Origin: Macrolepiota albuminosa
Taxonomy: Eukaryota; Basidiomycota; Agaricomycetes; Agaricales; Agaricaceae
Assembly: GCA_027475525.1 (NCBI GenBank)
Contig: JAMWFC010000009.1
Location: forward strand, 930,001-994,000
Direction of reading: 5' to 3'
Length of the DNA stretch: 64,000 nucleotides
Shown here: piece after piece, positions 43,478 through 54,953 of the stretch
Layout of the letters: each line of letters opens with the position of its first letter
Numbering within the stretch: the stretch's first letter is position 1
Program-made: the position numbers and the translations under genes
Notes under the pieces: model-generated
Database searches by the model: none
Told to the model about the DNA's origin: nothing
The model's input: only the letters and a program-made list of their open reading frames with translations

Positions 43478-45608
43478 TTACGACAGGGGCCTCCTCCCAA
43501 CCTCATCTTCCTCCTCCGTCTCTCCCACGGTCGTCGTCACTGCTGCTTCCGCGTCGACAATCGCCGCTTCAACCATCTCCGCTGTTGCCACTGCCCCTCT
43601 TCCCGTCATTGCTGCCATTACTGCGGCTTCACCCGCCTCCACTGTTGTCATTTCTTCTTCTAAAGTCGATACCAACATCGCGATTATTTCATTCCGTGTT
43701 GGCATGGGCTGGCCAGCGTCCGCTGCCACTTCCATCCAAGTTCCCGGTGTCACTGCATTCCTGCGTCGGTGCGCTGCTAACAGACCTCCCAACTGATCGA
43801 TTCCTTGCGTAATCTCTGGTGGGATCTGCTGGGGCAGCCCTTGCTGGATGAGGGCGAACGCTGAGGAACTACCATCCAATAACAGTCGGTACTCGCGCAC
43901 CAATCCTGGGCGTTAAGATGTATCAGGTATATGGTATGGGACATAGGGTCACTTACGCATAACATCTTCATGGGACGACGCCAACGCGTTCAACAGCCAG
44001 TTCCTCCTCCTTAAAATATGTGGCTGTGCCACCTCCACTTGCCGTATCGCCTGTCGTACCTCCTCTATCTCCAACGCTCTGGGTGCCGCATTGTCCAACC
44101 CTCGATTCTCGATATTCTCTACTCGCGCTCGCAAACCAGCCAACTCGTCTTCCATAGCCACGTGTGCCACTAAAGCGGCCTCCCTGTCTCCAAATGCTCT
44201 GTCCCTGTCACAAATAGCCGCATTCCTCTCTTCCTGCATGACCTCCCAAGCGCGTCGTTCCTGCTGAAGATCCTCTTGCATGTGGTGCAGCTGTAAGGTT
44301 ACACTGTACTCATTTGCCAGGGCCTCCTGCAACTGCTGGTGCGTTTCTTCATCAATAGACGATTGGGCAGGTATCGGGGGGATTTCACGGATATCCGACA
44401 TGTCCAAGCTTGGGGACCTCCGTGCACGCTTGTACCCTATTATCTCCACCGACTCGGTCGAAGCTCAGCGCTTCCCTTTGTCCTGTTGCGGAGACGACGC
44501 TTCCACCCTTACTCCTTGCGACGACCCCTCAGTCTGCGCCTCAACCGACCCCACATCCTTCGATGAACCCTCAGGCCGCGCTCCACTTGACTCCTCGCCC
44601 TTTGACCTGGGCACATTACCCGCACTCAATGACTTTGTATTCGCGTGTCCGCGCGCGCGATTAAATAAGATCGAACCCGAATTCCTTGCCTCCCCGAAGT
44701 ACGGCTCCGGCGATGCTCGGCGCTTCCCCTTGTCATGCCGATCTGTCGGCGCTTCCTCCGTCAACGCAGGTGATGCTCTGCGCTTCCCCTTATCCTGCTG
44801 TGTAGTTGACGCCTTTGCCTTCCTTCCTCTCGATGAACTCCCAGCCTGTGCCCCACCCGACTCCTCGGCCCTCGATCTGGATGCACTAGCCAACTGGCTC
44901 AGCACCCAGGTCATGTCCCACCCCTGTTCTTTGCTCATGCAAGATGCCTTCCATGTCTGAGCCATGGAGCATCGCTCGTGCCAGGCTCGACAGGAAACAC
45001 ACACGGAATTATCCCTGCGAGATTTTGCCACTGGTGCCTCGAATTCGCATGGTTCACCTCGACGTGAGCATAACGAGCACTGGTGATGGTTAGGACGCGC
45101 GACCGGGCCAGGAGAACACTCACAGGACCCTTGTTCTGACACCACTTGAGGGTGGGAGGGCCACGGTGCCGGTTTTGGGCCGCGGCAAATTGCTCCAGTG
45201 TCACATTGGCTTGAGGGATCCGCTTCGTTGCCGGGACTCGCCGTACCTGACCAGGCCCGAGAACAGGCTGTTCAGTACGCGTCGACGAGCTCGCAGCAGG
45301 TGCTGATTGGACTGAGCTGCTCGGACCGGCTGTCTGCATGCTCCTCTCTGGTGCCAATGGGTCGGATGTCAGTGTCGAAGAACTTGCACCCATATTTCGG
45401 GCTGCCATCTCTGGGTGGGCGTGCCGGGTAAGTACGCAGACATGCCGGGAAACTACTTACGCTGCTGGAAAAGGGCTGCTATTTGCCGCTCGTCCCGATG
45501 GCGCTCGTATATTTCTCAGCGCTCCTCGTAGCGTAGCCATGAAGCAGTAGAGTTATCACCAGGCGGGGGTGGCGTAGGCGAACGGTTAGGGGTAGAGTGG
45601 CGCGACAT
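43478..45608 (-). pseudogene. zinc-cluster/coiled-coil gene with two in-frame TGA codons
   Basis: From ATG 45608 the exons read MSRHSTPNRSPTPPPPGDNS, a basic helical piece, a Ser-rich linker and a cysteine cluster (WCQNKGPCSLCSRRGEPCEF, then VCVSCRAWHERC), a likely zinc-binding nucleic-acid module. Ser/Lys-rich repeats (DKGKRRASP twice), a Glu/Arg-rich coiled coil (HHMQEDLQQERRAWEVMQEE) and a C-terminal helical region follow, ending at TAA 43478-43480. Introns: GTAAGT..CCCAG before MAARNM, GTGAGT..ACCAG before CSLC, GTAAGT..CCCAG before LVREYR. TGA interrupts the frame at 45516-45518 and 44465-44467. The second falls where intact internal repeats have CGC-AGA or CGC-CGA. This resembles a high-copy Agaricomycete family; it is probably an inactivated copy. 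Confidence 0.6.
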
Positions 45609-46070
45609 AGTCAAAGAAGGATGGATGGTCGAAATGTTTTTCTTATCTACCCTTTCGTTATGATGGCATCAAGCTTCTACTTCTATTACCGCTATGAATA
45701 CATAGCCACCGCCACATCGCTTAGATGAATAAATAAAAATAAACCCCGAGTTTGTACGTAAGTAACGATAAGAGCGTTGTGTCCATACAGATAGTTTTGA
45801 ATCCTCTGCAAAGTTCATGTATTTTTAACTAAACTTTTCAAGTGCATTTTTTTCATTTATTGTTTCATGTGTTGTGAATGTAATATGCACTGCTTATACA
45901 AGATAAAGGTCGTAAAAAATCAACGTGAAGGATGGATGGGAATGTCATTACTCACTTAGACTCCTTGCCGGTTGCGTAAGACCTACGCAGTGTGTCGTTC
46001 CAAAGCCTCAAATGGTACAATAGATCACCGATCACATACAGGGTCGATCCTAAAATGCTCGGCATATCCT

Positions 46071-46190
46071 CATGGAATGTGATCGCCGAAGAGACTGCCG
46101 ATCATCGGATGATTGGCATCAGCGGATCCACATGGAACGTGATCGCCGAATAGACTGCCGATTATCGGCAAGCGTGACTTTGGTTTCACT
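46071..46190. repeat. imperfect 60-bp tandem repeat with GCCGAT/ATCGGC palindromes
   Basis: CATGGAAYGTGATCGCCGAA recurs at 46071 and 46131 with substitutions; each unit contains an inverted GCCGAT..ATCGGC pair. It is genuine by its divergence, and a 77-bp duplication overlaps it. Confidence 0.75.
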
Positions 46191-46268
46191 AGGCATCAGC
46201 GGATCCACATGGAACGTGATCGCCGAATAGACTGCCGATTATCGGCAAGCGTGACTTTGGTTTCACTA
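46115..46268. repeat. exact 77-bp tandem duplication
   Basis: The copies are 46115-46191 and 46192-46268. Its second copy overlaps the next 77-bp duplication by 15 bp. Confidence 0.95.
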
Positions 46269-46407
46269 TCCTCAACGACAAGACACGGCCGCCTTGAACC
46301 ATATTTTGGGTACAGGTGCCCTGGGGTCAAACTTTGGTTTCACTATCCTCAACGACAAGACACGGCCGCCTTGAACCATATTTTGGGTACAGGTGCCCTG
46401 GGGTCAA
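46254..46407. repeat. exact 77-bp tandem duplication
   Basis: The copies are 46254-46330 and 46331-46407. With the preceding one it defines a segment of only 139 bp between two joins. Confidence 0.95.
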
Positions 46408-46862
46408 CACAGGTAATATATAATACATCCAATGCTGATTTTGATGCTGATTATGATTGGTTAGAGCATAACTATATTTTGTCTGAATGAGGGAGGGGAT
46501 TGGAGGGGGGGGGGAGGAGAGAGAGGGAGAGATAGAGGGTTAATACAAATATCCAATGAGTCATAATATTGTATTATAATACCATTGTTCATTTACTGAC
46601 GCATCTTAAGTCAGCGTTGTGGCTTGCCGGCTACATAAAATCGAAAGGGCATCTTAGGGTTTGTATGTATCATCACACCTGTGTGTGATGGCATTTCTTT
46701 GTGAGTATGTTATTGCTGTCTGAAACCAGTACATTGTTTTGGTCCCAGGTATGCAGCCACCCGGGTTAAGAGGCGCATAGGACGTCGCCCTCCTCAGAAG
46801 TATTCCCTCGTTCATAAATAAATAAATAAATAAATGAATAAATATAGGATATATTTGTCGTT

Positions 46863-46904
46863 GTGGCTGTGTACCATTCGAATATGCGGTTGTTGCACAG
46901 CCAC
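46863..46904. repeat. 42-bp quasi-palindrome, copy 1
   Basis: Begins GTGGCTGTG and ends CACAGCCAC, a 9-bp perfect terminal inverted repeat around a 24-bp loop. Confidence 0.85.
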
Positions 46905-46985
46905 TATAATCATGAACATGTATTTATATTATATATTTGATTATTTATTGTCGATATAGTAATAGCGTGTAATTTCATGCATATA

Positions 46986-47027
46986 GTGGCTGTGTATCAA
47001 TCGTATATTCGACTGATATACAGCCAC
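46986..47027. repeat. 42-bp quasi-palindrome, copy 2
   Basis: Begins GTGGCTGTGTATCA and ends TGATATACAGCCAC: 14-bp arms with one mismatch. Same length as the other two copies. Confidence 0.85.
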
Positions 47028-47336
47028 CAGGGGTTGTGTCCAACGATCGCTTGCTGGCTTAGTCGCATCCTAACAGGCCCTTTCTATCATAATAGCCTTA
47101 TCCTTCAAACTATTCCTTTATGTAAATAGTGGATTTCGCTCGCAGTGGTGGCAAGCTTTCTTCCCTGGATTTTTGATGCTACCCCAATTGCACCCTTTTA
47201 GTTATGCCTATACTGTTCAGCTGTGGGTCTACCGAGGTGTTTCCTACCCGATATGTCATTAGCTACCATGTAGCGGAAGTAGATAGCATTGTAGACGTAC
47301 GGCTGTATTTAATTATTTATCCCAATCGTGTTATTG

Positions 47337-47378
47337 TGGCTGTGCATCGTTCAAGTATACTATTGCTGTACAGCCACG
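47337..47378. repeat. 42-bp quasi-palindrome, copy 3
   Basis: Begins GTGGCTGTGCATC and ends GTACAGCCAC: 8-bp perfect arms. Internal bases align without gaps to copies 1 and 2. Confidence 0.85.
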
Positions 47379-47595
47379 AGTTCTGTGCTTGCTACATGTA
47401 TTCCGTATTATTACATTCTTTCGAGCGCGAAACAATCTAATTGAATCTAAAACGTGTAATATTGCTTTTACCTTCACGTATCGTTTGAGGTGATATAACT
47501 ATTTATCCGTCGATGTCGTATTTAATCTTTCTTGGTCCGCGGTTTATAAAGGTATCGTACTTAGATAATTCATTGATCAAGCATTAAGGGAGAAA

Positions 47596-47621
47596 AAATA
47601 ATAATAATAATAATAATATAC
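47596..47621. repeat. AAT microsatellite
   Basis: A run of AAT units. A similar AAAT run lies at about 46815-46846 and a purine/G-rich tract at about 46490-46530. Confidence 0.7.
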
Positions 47622-47638
47622 ATATAATTCCCTTTGGT

Positions 47639-47792
47639 AGGTATTGCCAAACCGTTCGTCCATACGGTCGATTATATAATCGATGTATTATTTTGATGCA
47701 ATGACACTTATTACGAGGTATTGCCAAACCGTTCGTCCATATGGTTGATTATATAATCGATGTATTATTTTGATGCGATGACACTTATTACG
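47639..47792. repeat. 77-bp tandem duplication with three mismatches
   Basis: The copies are 47639-47715 and 47716-47792; the three differences are transitions. Confidence 0.93.
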
Positions 47793-48112
47793 ATATGTTG
47801 TTTTGATGATGATACTTAGTTATTACTGTATTAACTGGGAAAAATACAAAAAAAAACAAACAAACAAACGACACAACATGATGTGGGCGGTAGTATGTTG
47901 TATGTTAGCGCTATGGACGGTGGTATATGTGGTGCTCGGTACTCGGGTTAATATAGAAAGACAATGAGGGAACGGCGATGAGAGCTTGCGGAACAATTCA
48001 GCAGGGACAACCGATTGACCAGATGTGAGAAATAGGATAACTCGGTGAAAATATAACGGACCACGTTGGGTAAAAATGTCTCAAGAGGTAGCATCAAAGC
48101 CATCGTAAGATA

Positions 48113-49341
48113 TCAGTCGTCAATGTTCATGTAATTCAACATTTGTTGCTCGAAATTGCCGGTACTGACCGCCTTGCCGGCCCTCTGTTGGGGTTCTCCG
48201 TCGTCTTCATATGTTCGGAGCTTCCTTTTCACCGGCTCGTAGTCTTTGCATTTGAGCGGTTGCCCCTTCCTCTTCTTGGTAATTGTCAGAGTGAGAAGAA
48301 TACATTTATTGTTTATATGGCCGCTCACTAGTGCAAATGTTTCGTCCAGCAGCGTTATCGATCTCAAAACTGTTAACGTCTTGTACTTCCCTCCCCTCAA
48401 TGGAACGACTGCGAAAGATACCTGCGCTGCAACTATATCGCCGATTCGGAAGGTCTGCGGTTTGATCCTCTTGAACCTTTGATTTGTGTGAGCATTTATG
48501 TTTTATGGTCGTTGTCCATATATTCTTACGTTTTATCTCCTTCCACTGTTATCCTTGCTTGCGCATACTCGACAACATTGTCTGATGTTCTCTTGAATCC
48601 CCCTCGTGCAATTTTTTCGAGCAATCCGTTGGGGTCAGTATCCTTTTCGAACGGAATGTGAACTTCTCGTTTGTCCGAGTCCTTTGCGGGTGTAAACACC
48701 CTATTGTTTGCGTACAATATCTTGTTTCCTTCGTCTGACATTTCTTCCGACCATTCTTCCAGTTCGCCCTCTTTGAACTCCCGGTCAAATGCTTTGTATA
48801 CTGTTTTCGCCGCAGCCATGGCGTCGTCGAACTGCTGCGTGCCAAGCCTGTCCAGTTTTATTGACTGTTTGAGGTATTTACACTTCCGATTGAATTCACT
48901 ACATCCCTATCAGCCATCTTCAATATGTGTAGCATCATTGAACGCTCACTTTATAGATCCTCCTATCTTAAACGGGGGCAGATCTATGTCTGCTATTGCA
49001 CCGTACACCGTGAATATTGCTTCCTCGTTTGTCACCTTGCCGTCCTGGTCTGCTAGTAGGATTCTCCATATTTTTGGGCTTTTGTACTGCCGTACGACTA
49101 CCGTACTTTTCCATTCTGGGTTCTTCACAAGACATTAACTCTATGTGTGGACGCGATACATATATATTTTCATTTTACCTGAAGAATGTCATGGAGTCGT
49201 GCTTCCCCCCTATGCTCGTCATACTCGACATGTCGTTCCAATGTACTTCCTACGTTAATGTCCGTTTAAATATCTTTTTATAATTCTAAAAGGCTTCATT
49301 CAGTACGCACTTGCATTGCTTTTGTCGTACTCGTTGTCCAT
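48113..49341 (-). CDS. six-exon protein of unrecognised family
   Basis: From ATG 49341 (MDNEYDKSNA) the exons join in phase: LERHVEYDEHRGEARLHDIL, NPEWKSTVVVRQYKSPKIWR, DQDGKVTNEEAIFTVYGAIA, FKIGGSIK, SIKLDRLGTQQFDDAMAAAK, IARGGFKRTSDNVVEYAQAR, FKRIKPQTFRIGDIVAAQVS, RGGKYKTLTVLRSITLLDET and a basic then acidic tail ending at 48113. About 350-380 residues, soluble, no signal peptide. I have the impression of a multi-copy Agaricomycete family but cannot name it or its function. The junction after FKIGGSIK is the least certain. Confidence 0.7.
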
Positions 49342-49944
49342 TTTTGTATATGTGTATGCGATGATAAGATAGGCTACAGAATGTCTGGTGAGCTGATACT
49401 GTCTCGTGTCGCGTTGCAGCCGTCTATTATAAGCAACTTTTCAGGGTCAACTATCTGTATGGCTTCTTATTCTCATGTCGCGTTGCATCGGTCTGATGCA
49501 GACAACGTTTACGGGTCGACTGTCTGTCTGGCTTCTTAGCGATTCGTACATATTTTATCCCTCCTATTCAACGTGTTTGGAAACGATAAGATCGACCCGA
49601 TTTATTGGATCTCCCTATATGCTAATCCTCCAACTGTCTCACAGACAACTTCTTCCCCGTAGATTCTCCCGTCCCATAGGACTGTGTTCTTTTTCTTTTA
49701 GTTCGAAGCATGTAAATTTCCGCATCGATATATTTATTCCGCTGTATCATTTTATTTGATTTTGGCTTATAGATTGTCTGTTCCCTGGATACTGAGTGGG
49801 TTACTTTGCTTCTAACATCTTTTAGGATTGAAATAGGTTAATTCAAACTGACTGATTGGTTTGCCTACATATTACCTACATATTACTCTGTTATTACTAT
49901 GGGATTGAACAAGGCTACTTCAAATTAACCTTTTGGCTTGCCTA
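49342..49944. other. AT-rich spacer before the assembly gap
   Basis: Only an imperfect 69-bp repeat is seen (TGTCGCGTTGCA recurring at about 49407 and 49476). No gene is recognised. Confidence 0.5.
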
Positions 49945-50044
49945 NNNNNNNNNNNNNNNNNNNNNNNNNNNNNNNNNNNNNNNNNNNNNNNNNNNNNNNN
50001 NNNNNNNNNNNNNNNNNNNNNNNNNNNNNNNNNNNNNNNNNNNN
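49945..50044. other. assembly gap of 100 N
   Basis: Exactly 100 N, the conventional length for a gap of unknown size. Order and orientation across it depend on scaffolding evidence not visible here. Confidence 0.99.
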
Positions 50045-50129
50045 GCTGTAGGCCTCGGTCTCGTCGACGTTTTGATCAAATTCGGCAGGTAGATCTCGGT
50101 CACGCCGTGCTAGCAACGGCCTATACAAG

Positions 50130-50380
50130 CAAGTACTTACTGAGGCAATTCCGAGGAATTTATGTTTGGCATCCATGACTAAGTTTTGTTCCACATGTAT
50201 CGAAGCTTTCTAGGTTGAACAAAATCTCATTCATTGTCAAAAAACAACCCAAAGCGCCCACAGGTCAACTGTCATAAATCATCTGATAAACCACCTCGGT
50301 ACCAGCCTGCCACGACCTGAGCGAACTGATGTGCAGGAAGCTCGTCAAGTGATACATTCAGTATGAACTCTTGTGTCTTT
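50130..50380 (+). repeat. one arm of a 10-kb-spaced inverted repeat
   Basis: The arm resembles the reverse complement of about 60208-60440 at roughly 80% identity. Shared blocks include AACAAAATCTCATTC, CAACCCAAAGCGCCC and CCTCGGTACCAGCCTGCCA. This arm has about 30 extra bases near 50265. Its identity (transposon remnant or gene fragment) is unclear. Confidence 0.6.
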
Positions 50381-50381
50381 T

Positions 50382-50597
50382 CTAAGATGTTTGCTTTGCC
50401 TTATAGAGTGGGCGTGTCACGCAGATTGCTCTTGCAGACACAGGGTCCAACTGGACAGACTCTGTCAATGGTCGCGTTTCCATGTGTTCTGGTGCCATAG
50501 TTACTTCGTCTTCATTATCCTTCAGGTTTTTCGAAGGCACAAAAATCTTCTGATATTTCCGTGTCTTCTTCCACGTACTTGGCGCCTGGGTTGCCAT
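50382..50597 (-). CDS. possible short gene or gene fragment
   Basis: ATG at about 50597 opens MATQAPSTWKKTRKYQKIFV followed by a charged stretch ending LTESVQLDP. It looks like a genuine N-terminus, but no downstream exon is evident before the gap. No family is recognised. Confidence 0.3.
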   Translation of the reverse strand: MATQAPSTWKKTRKYQKIFVPSKNLKDNEDEVTMAPEHMETRPLTESVQLDPVSARAICVTRPLYKAKQTS

Positions 50598-50639
50598 TTG
50601 TAAGTGCGCCAACAATACCTGCGCGAGGTCAAACACCAT

Positions 50640-51941
50640 TTTTGCGACTCAAAGACAAAGACCATGGAGTTGTACACTCCTTCCCTACTTGTACGTATGG
50701 ATGTTGATAGAGACCCTTAATCATTGCTATTACTGTGCCTAGTCGAGCTTACCATCCTTCAGCGTGATCCCACGTGTTCCTAGGTCAAACCTACACCATT
50801 TGGCATGTTTATGCTTGATCTGGCTCATTACGCAAGTAAAGGGAAGTGGAAAGACGATATTTAAGGGAAAGAAAACTAAATGCGACAGCAAAAATGACAT
50901 TCCGTTTGGTCTCTTATCAACAACTGGGCTAACACGGTTCTACAGCTTACGACACATCTCACCCATATTTCCAGCCCCAGCGCCTCATCATCTGCTCAGA
51001 GCAGAAAGGTCTCTCACCACCGATGTCCTGCATCATTTTGACATCAGGACCGGGAGTGTCGTAGAGCAGAACGACGCTCGAAGCGAGACCAACTTTAAGT
51101 TTGCTAAACACTCTCCTGCCTCCAGCATCATCGCGATCCATGTCGTCGTATTCACCCCTTCCCAAGCCTCCAACAATGTCAACTCCTGGCCCTGCACAGC
51201 CACAGCCACCGCAATATCCCTCCCGCACCTCATCATCCATCGTCAGAGAAGCGGGGAAAGCTCCAGCACGCATATAACATGGTATCGGTGCACGACTTGG
51301 GATCATGGGCTCGGCGTAGGTATGGGCGTTCGTGTGGGTGTTAATGGGATGCAGCGGATGAATATGGATGAGGGTGAGAGGGTGGAGAAGGAGGATGTGT
51401 CAAGGTGTGGTTGAGGAAAGCGGCCAAAGGATTATCGAGGCCTGGGACACCAATTACATCTATTAGAATCCGAACCTTCGGTACCTAGTGATATACAGAC
51501 ATAATTAGTGTCTTATCTAGCCGGTACAGTTGATAACTATGTGCCAGTCTGTATCATAAACGACTGAGTACCCGATTATGTGTAGCGAGTATATAAACGA
51601 TGTTCGTACCATGACAATGAAGTGTGATATTAGCGAAGGCGAATTGTACTAGGTTTTCCTTCCCCGTGTATTCCTGCCATTCTTCCAGATATATTCTTTC
51701 TAATAAATGAAAAAAGACTAGTATTTCAACTTATTGTGGAGGATTCGTATATTTGAACCTAAAATAGTCTGATACAGGGATCTATGAGGACAAAAATTGA
51801 CCAGTGTCGGGTAGAATATAGAATGAATGCAGGATTACTAAGGCCACTCAGACATGATGCATGAACACCATGATCACTTGTAAAACAGTATACGCAACAG
51901 AGACTTCTTCAACAAGAAAAGTGATCGTAACACCTCTGCAA
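50640..51941. other. intergenic; overlapping GC-richer frames on both strands
   Basis: Between 50950 and 51420 both strands are open (a Pro/Gln-rich reading on plus, a Gly/Asp-rich one on minus). Neither can be assigned; one may be real. Confidence 0.35.
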
Positions 51942-52805
51942 CTATACGGCCGAAGACATAGCAGCTTCTTCAATAAGACCTACAAGGACCCGGAAGAGAT
52001 CAATCTCGTTCCAGTCGCAGTCAGGATTGGTAGGGATGTTGATAACTTCGCGACAAAGTTCAATAGGCTCCAGCGTCTCGCAACCTTCCTTGAGAGCGGT
52101 AACCGTAGCGGACGGAACCCAACCAGTCAATAGCACCAATTTCCGGTAGGTGGCAGTGGGATACATGACGTGGGCCTAAAAAAGCAATCAGGATGAGTAT
52201 CGTGCTCAAAATTGAAGAAGACCTCGATATACTTTATAGACTCCATCTGGTCCATCAGAAAACCTCTTCTGGTTATCAACTTGTGCTATCAGAGCAGCAA
52301 CATCAAACGCATCCGTGGAAACTTCATCCTGTGGGATATTCTCCAAATCCGGAATCGGCTCGTGACGTTCTTCGTAGCGCAAGAGGCTGCGAGTAAGATG
52401 AAATATAGGTAACTGATTGTCAGTGACTGAGCAGCCTAGAGTGTATGGAATATGGAAGTATATTCCATTAACTACGATCTTGTCAGCGCCGCAATTTATG
52501 ACAGGAATCTGCCTGTCACGGCTAATCATAGACATGGTATAGTCGATTATGTCGAATAACTCCGTGATTATCTCGTCGTCACTGTACTTCTGACAAATCA
52601 TTGTCTCCAGGTGATGCATATAGTTCTTGAGTGGTTGATGGTAGGGGAAAACTGGAACACGTCCTCTTGGACAACGATAAGAAGCAGGTCCAGGGATAAT
52701 GAGGGCTTCGATGTCTTGTGGAGACCAAAGAGCTGGGTCAGACTTATCCAACGAGCGGTTGTAAAGGGGATTGTGCCTAAGGGGCCTGAACATGCTCCTA
52801 CCCAT
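51942..52805 (-). CDS. two-exon protein of unrecognised family, copy B
   Basis: Exons 52233-52805 and 51942-52175 (intron GTATAT..TTTTAG) give 268 residues. It is clearly paralogous to copy A at 39105-39977: FRPLRHNPLYNRSLDKSDPA, LENIPQDEVSTDAFDVAALI, YPTATYRKLVLLTGWVP. The intron position is the same. The exon 2 C-terminus differs (VGLIEEAAMSSAV versus VGLIDEGAKIRRFRSIPTF). The function is unknown. Confidence 0.75.
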
Positions 52806-53759
52806 CTGTCCTTGTGTGCTGGTGTCGAGTATATAAGATCTGAGTTATGAAGTGAAACCATGAGAGTCCCGAGGATCACGTGTGTCAATCAACTCAGAGG
52901 CACATTCAGATTGGCGCGATGCAGTTTGTTCAATTTCTGAGCTACCCATCACGTCTTCTGTATTATTCACGGGACAAGCTGAGCACAGTACACACCCACT
53001 ATCGTAAGGGTTCGGCCTTAGGTAAATTTAACAGTTATTTTCGAAATATGACCTGGAGACAAATCGAAACCCTGAACTGGACAGTGATTAAACGAGCTCA
53101 GGCAATGTATAACCTTCAAGAAGTGCAAAAATTGAATTAACAGTCTCCAAATACATAAAATTGTGTAAAGTGGGACAGCGCAAGGACGATGTGCTGATTA
53201 TCCTTCGCGCTGGAAACTATGCGCGGGAGTTTTTCATTGGTCTATTCATTGATTCAGGCTGGTGCTCTCAGATTTATCGTTCCGTGTCCTCTACTTCGAA
53301 CGAGCACGCAAGGACGGCTGGGTCGAAGCTTGTGGCATGAGTAGGGTTTAAATCAAGCAGTTACACAAGGCGGTTTTTGTTCCAGGTCCACCAAAACAGT
53401 CCTCCTTTGTCCACCGCCATTTTGAAGCACAAAATCCGTTTCAAATAAAATCGCACAATTCTGTGAATGGCTTCATCTTCAAGATGCACGAATTCCAGTT
53501 TTCTTTTGTCCTGTATCTTGTTTCTTGCGCTTTCCCAAAATGATGCAGTTTTTTATATTTGTCTCCACCCACGACTTGCTCTAACCTTTCAAAATCCAAG
53601 GATGCCGTTTCTTCCCGTATACTTGTGTACGGATATTTTTCCGTTCGCCGTATACACCTTGCATATTTCATGTTCTGAAAAACTATTGATGCGTACTTGT
53701 TCACTCAATTCCACGAGTGGTGATCAGATTATGATGTACAAAGCCTCGTCTTCAGGTTT
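52806..53759. other. intergenic region
   Basis: No gene is recognised; the short frames at 53441-53763 have no family signal. Confidence 0.5.
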
Positions 53760-54953
53760 TTAGTTGGAGGCATGTGCTCTCAACCACTTAACGGCATCAA
53801 AGAATGCTCCCGCTTTAGCTGCCTTAGCCACAGGATCCGACTATACATGTCATTATTTCTCGTGACACACGGGGTATGAAAGAGCTAACTTACCAAATTG
53901 GCGCGTACAGCAAATCCGTGCCCTACACCAGCGAAGAACGTACGATTGTAGCCTGGAGGATATCTCCCGAATCCAAGGATGTCATCAGCCACAGCTTGCA
54001 AGGCTGGGGTAAATGCTGTGTCTAGCTCAGCCCTATCCAAGTAATCAATGATCAATGATCATAAGAGGGAACTTATTCAAGTACGTGTTAAACTGGATCG
54101 GGACATTAGAATCGTTTCGCAAAATGAAAAAGTCGTCTGGAACAGTAAGCATTGATGGATGGGCCATGGTTCCGACTTTGATTCTGTTTTGCTGCGAGAG
54201 ACGAGTAGTATACAGACCTTTGAAGAGCATTTTCAGCCACTGAATCCAATTGATTCGGATTATAAGGAAGTTACCTCCGAAACAGTATCCTGTGGCCACG
54301 AACTCCGTGAATCCCTCCTTCTGGAGTCCTTCGATGGCAGCCAGAAGCGTAGGCATTGTCTGTGCCTCACCATGGTTGACGGCCCATGCCGTGATATTGA
54401 ACTATGTAAACGAATAAATAAAGTCCGTAGAACAACAACAGTCATTGAAGAGCTCACTGTTGGATCATCGGCAGGAACAGGGTCTCCATTCAGATAATCG
54501 GGAGCGAAAGTATCAAAGCCATTCGAGGCGAAGTCGTCTGCCATTAACTGGGGTCAAAATTTTCAAAAAAGATTGTGATAAGAGTATGTCCTCACGGACC
54601 TTGCTGTTAACCAAAGGTAGACCAAAGATATCTTTCATATTCCTGTCAGGTATTAAGATGAGTATACAGGGTTTTGACTTACCCGTCAAAAATACAAGTG
54701 CACGTTTTGCATTAGCAGGAGGGTTGGCTTTGGCGACGTAAGTATCCACTCCATTAATTGTCTTCATGACACCTATCAATTCGTGCGCCTACTTAACAGT
54801 CCCATCAGGACGGAAGACTGGCGAGACGACTTTACCTTTGGGAGTCCCTTCAAATGTGACTCCTTTGATGCAATCATCGGTAAGTGGAATAAAAACACCC
54901 AAGGCACTGGCAGCGAGTGAAGTAAGGACCAAGATGGCAGCACCAGATTTCAT
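53760..54953 (-). CDS. secreted dienelactone hydrolase family protein
   Basis: ATG 54953 opens a signal peptide (MKSGAAILVLTSLAASALG). Exons then give DDCIKGVTFEGTPKG, INGVDTYVAKANPPANAKRA, DIFGLPLVNSK, MADDFASNGFDTFAPDYLNG, LQKEGFTEFVATGYCFGG (nucleophile Cys in GYCFGG), RIKVGTMAHPSML, an Asp in AELDTAFTPALQA and GHGFAVRANL with the catalytic His. It ends WLRAHASN-TAA at 53760. The Cys-Asp-His triad is complete, so it is probably active on lactones or esters outside the cell or in the secretory pathway. The substrate is unknown. Confidence 0.88.

Larger units (their letters stand above)
45609..48112. other. 2.5-kb AT-rich, repeat-rich region without genes
   Basis: No gene is recognised. It contains 60-bp and 77-bp tandem repeats, simple repeats, a G-run and three 42-bp quasi-palindromes, listed separately. 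Confidence 0.6.

Noticed and set aside
46863..47378. Mitochondrial insertion, suggested by AT-rich sequence with hairpins
   Set aside because: No mitochondrial gene fragment or tRNA is visible; composition alone is not evidence.
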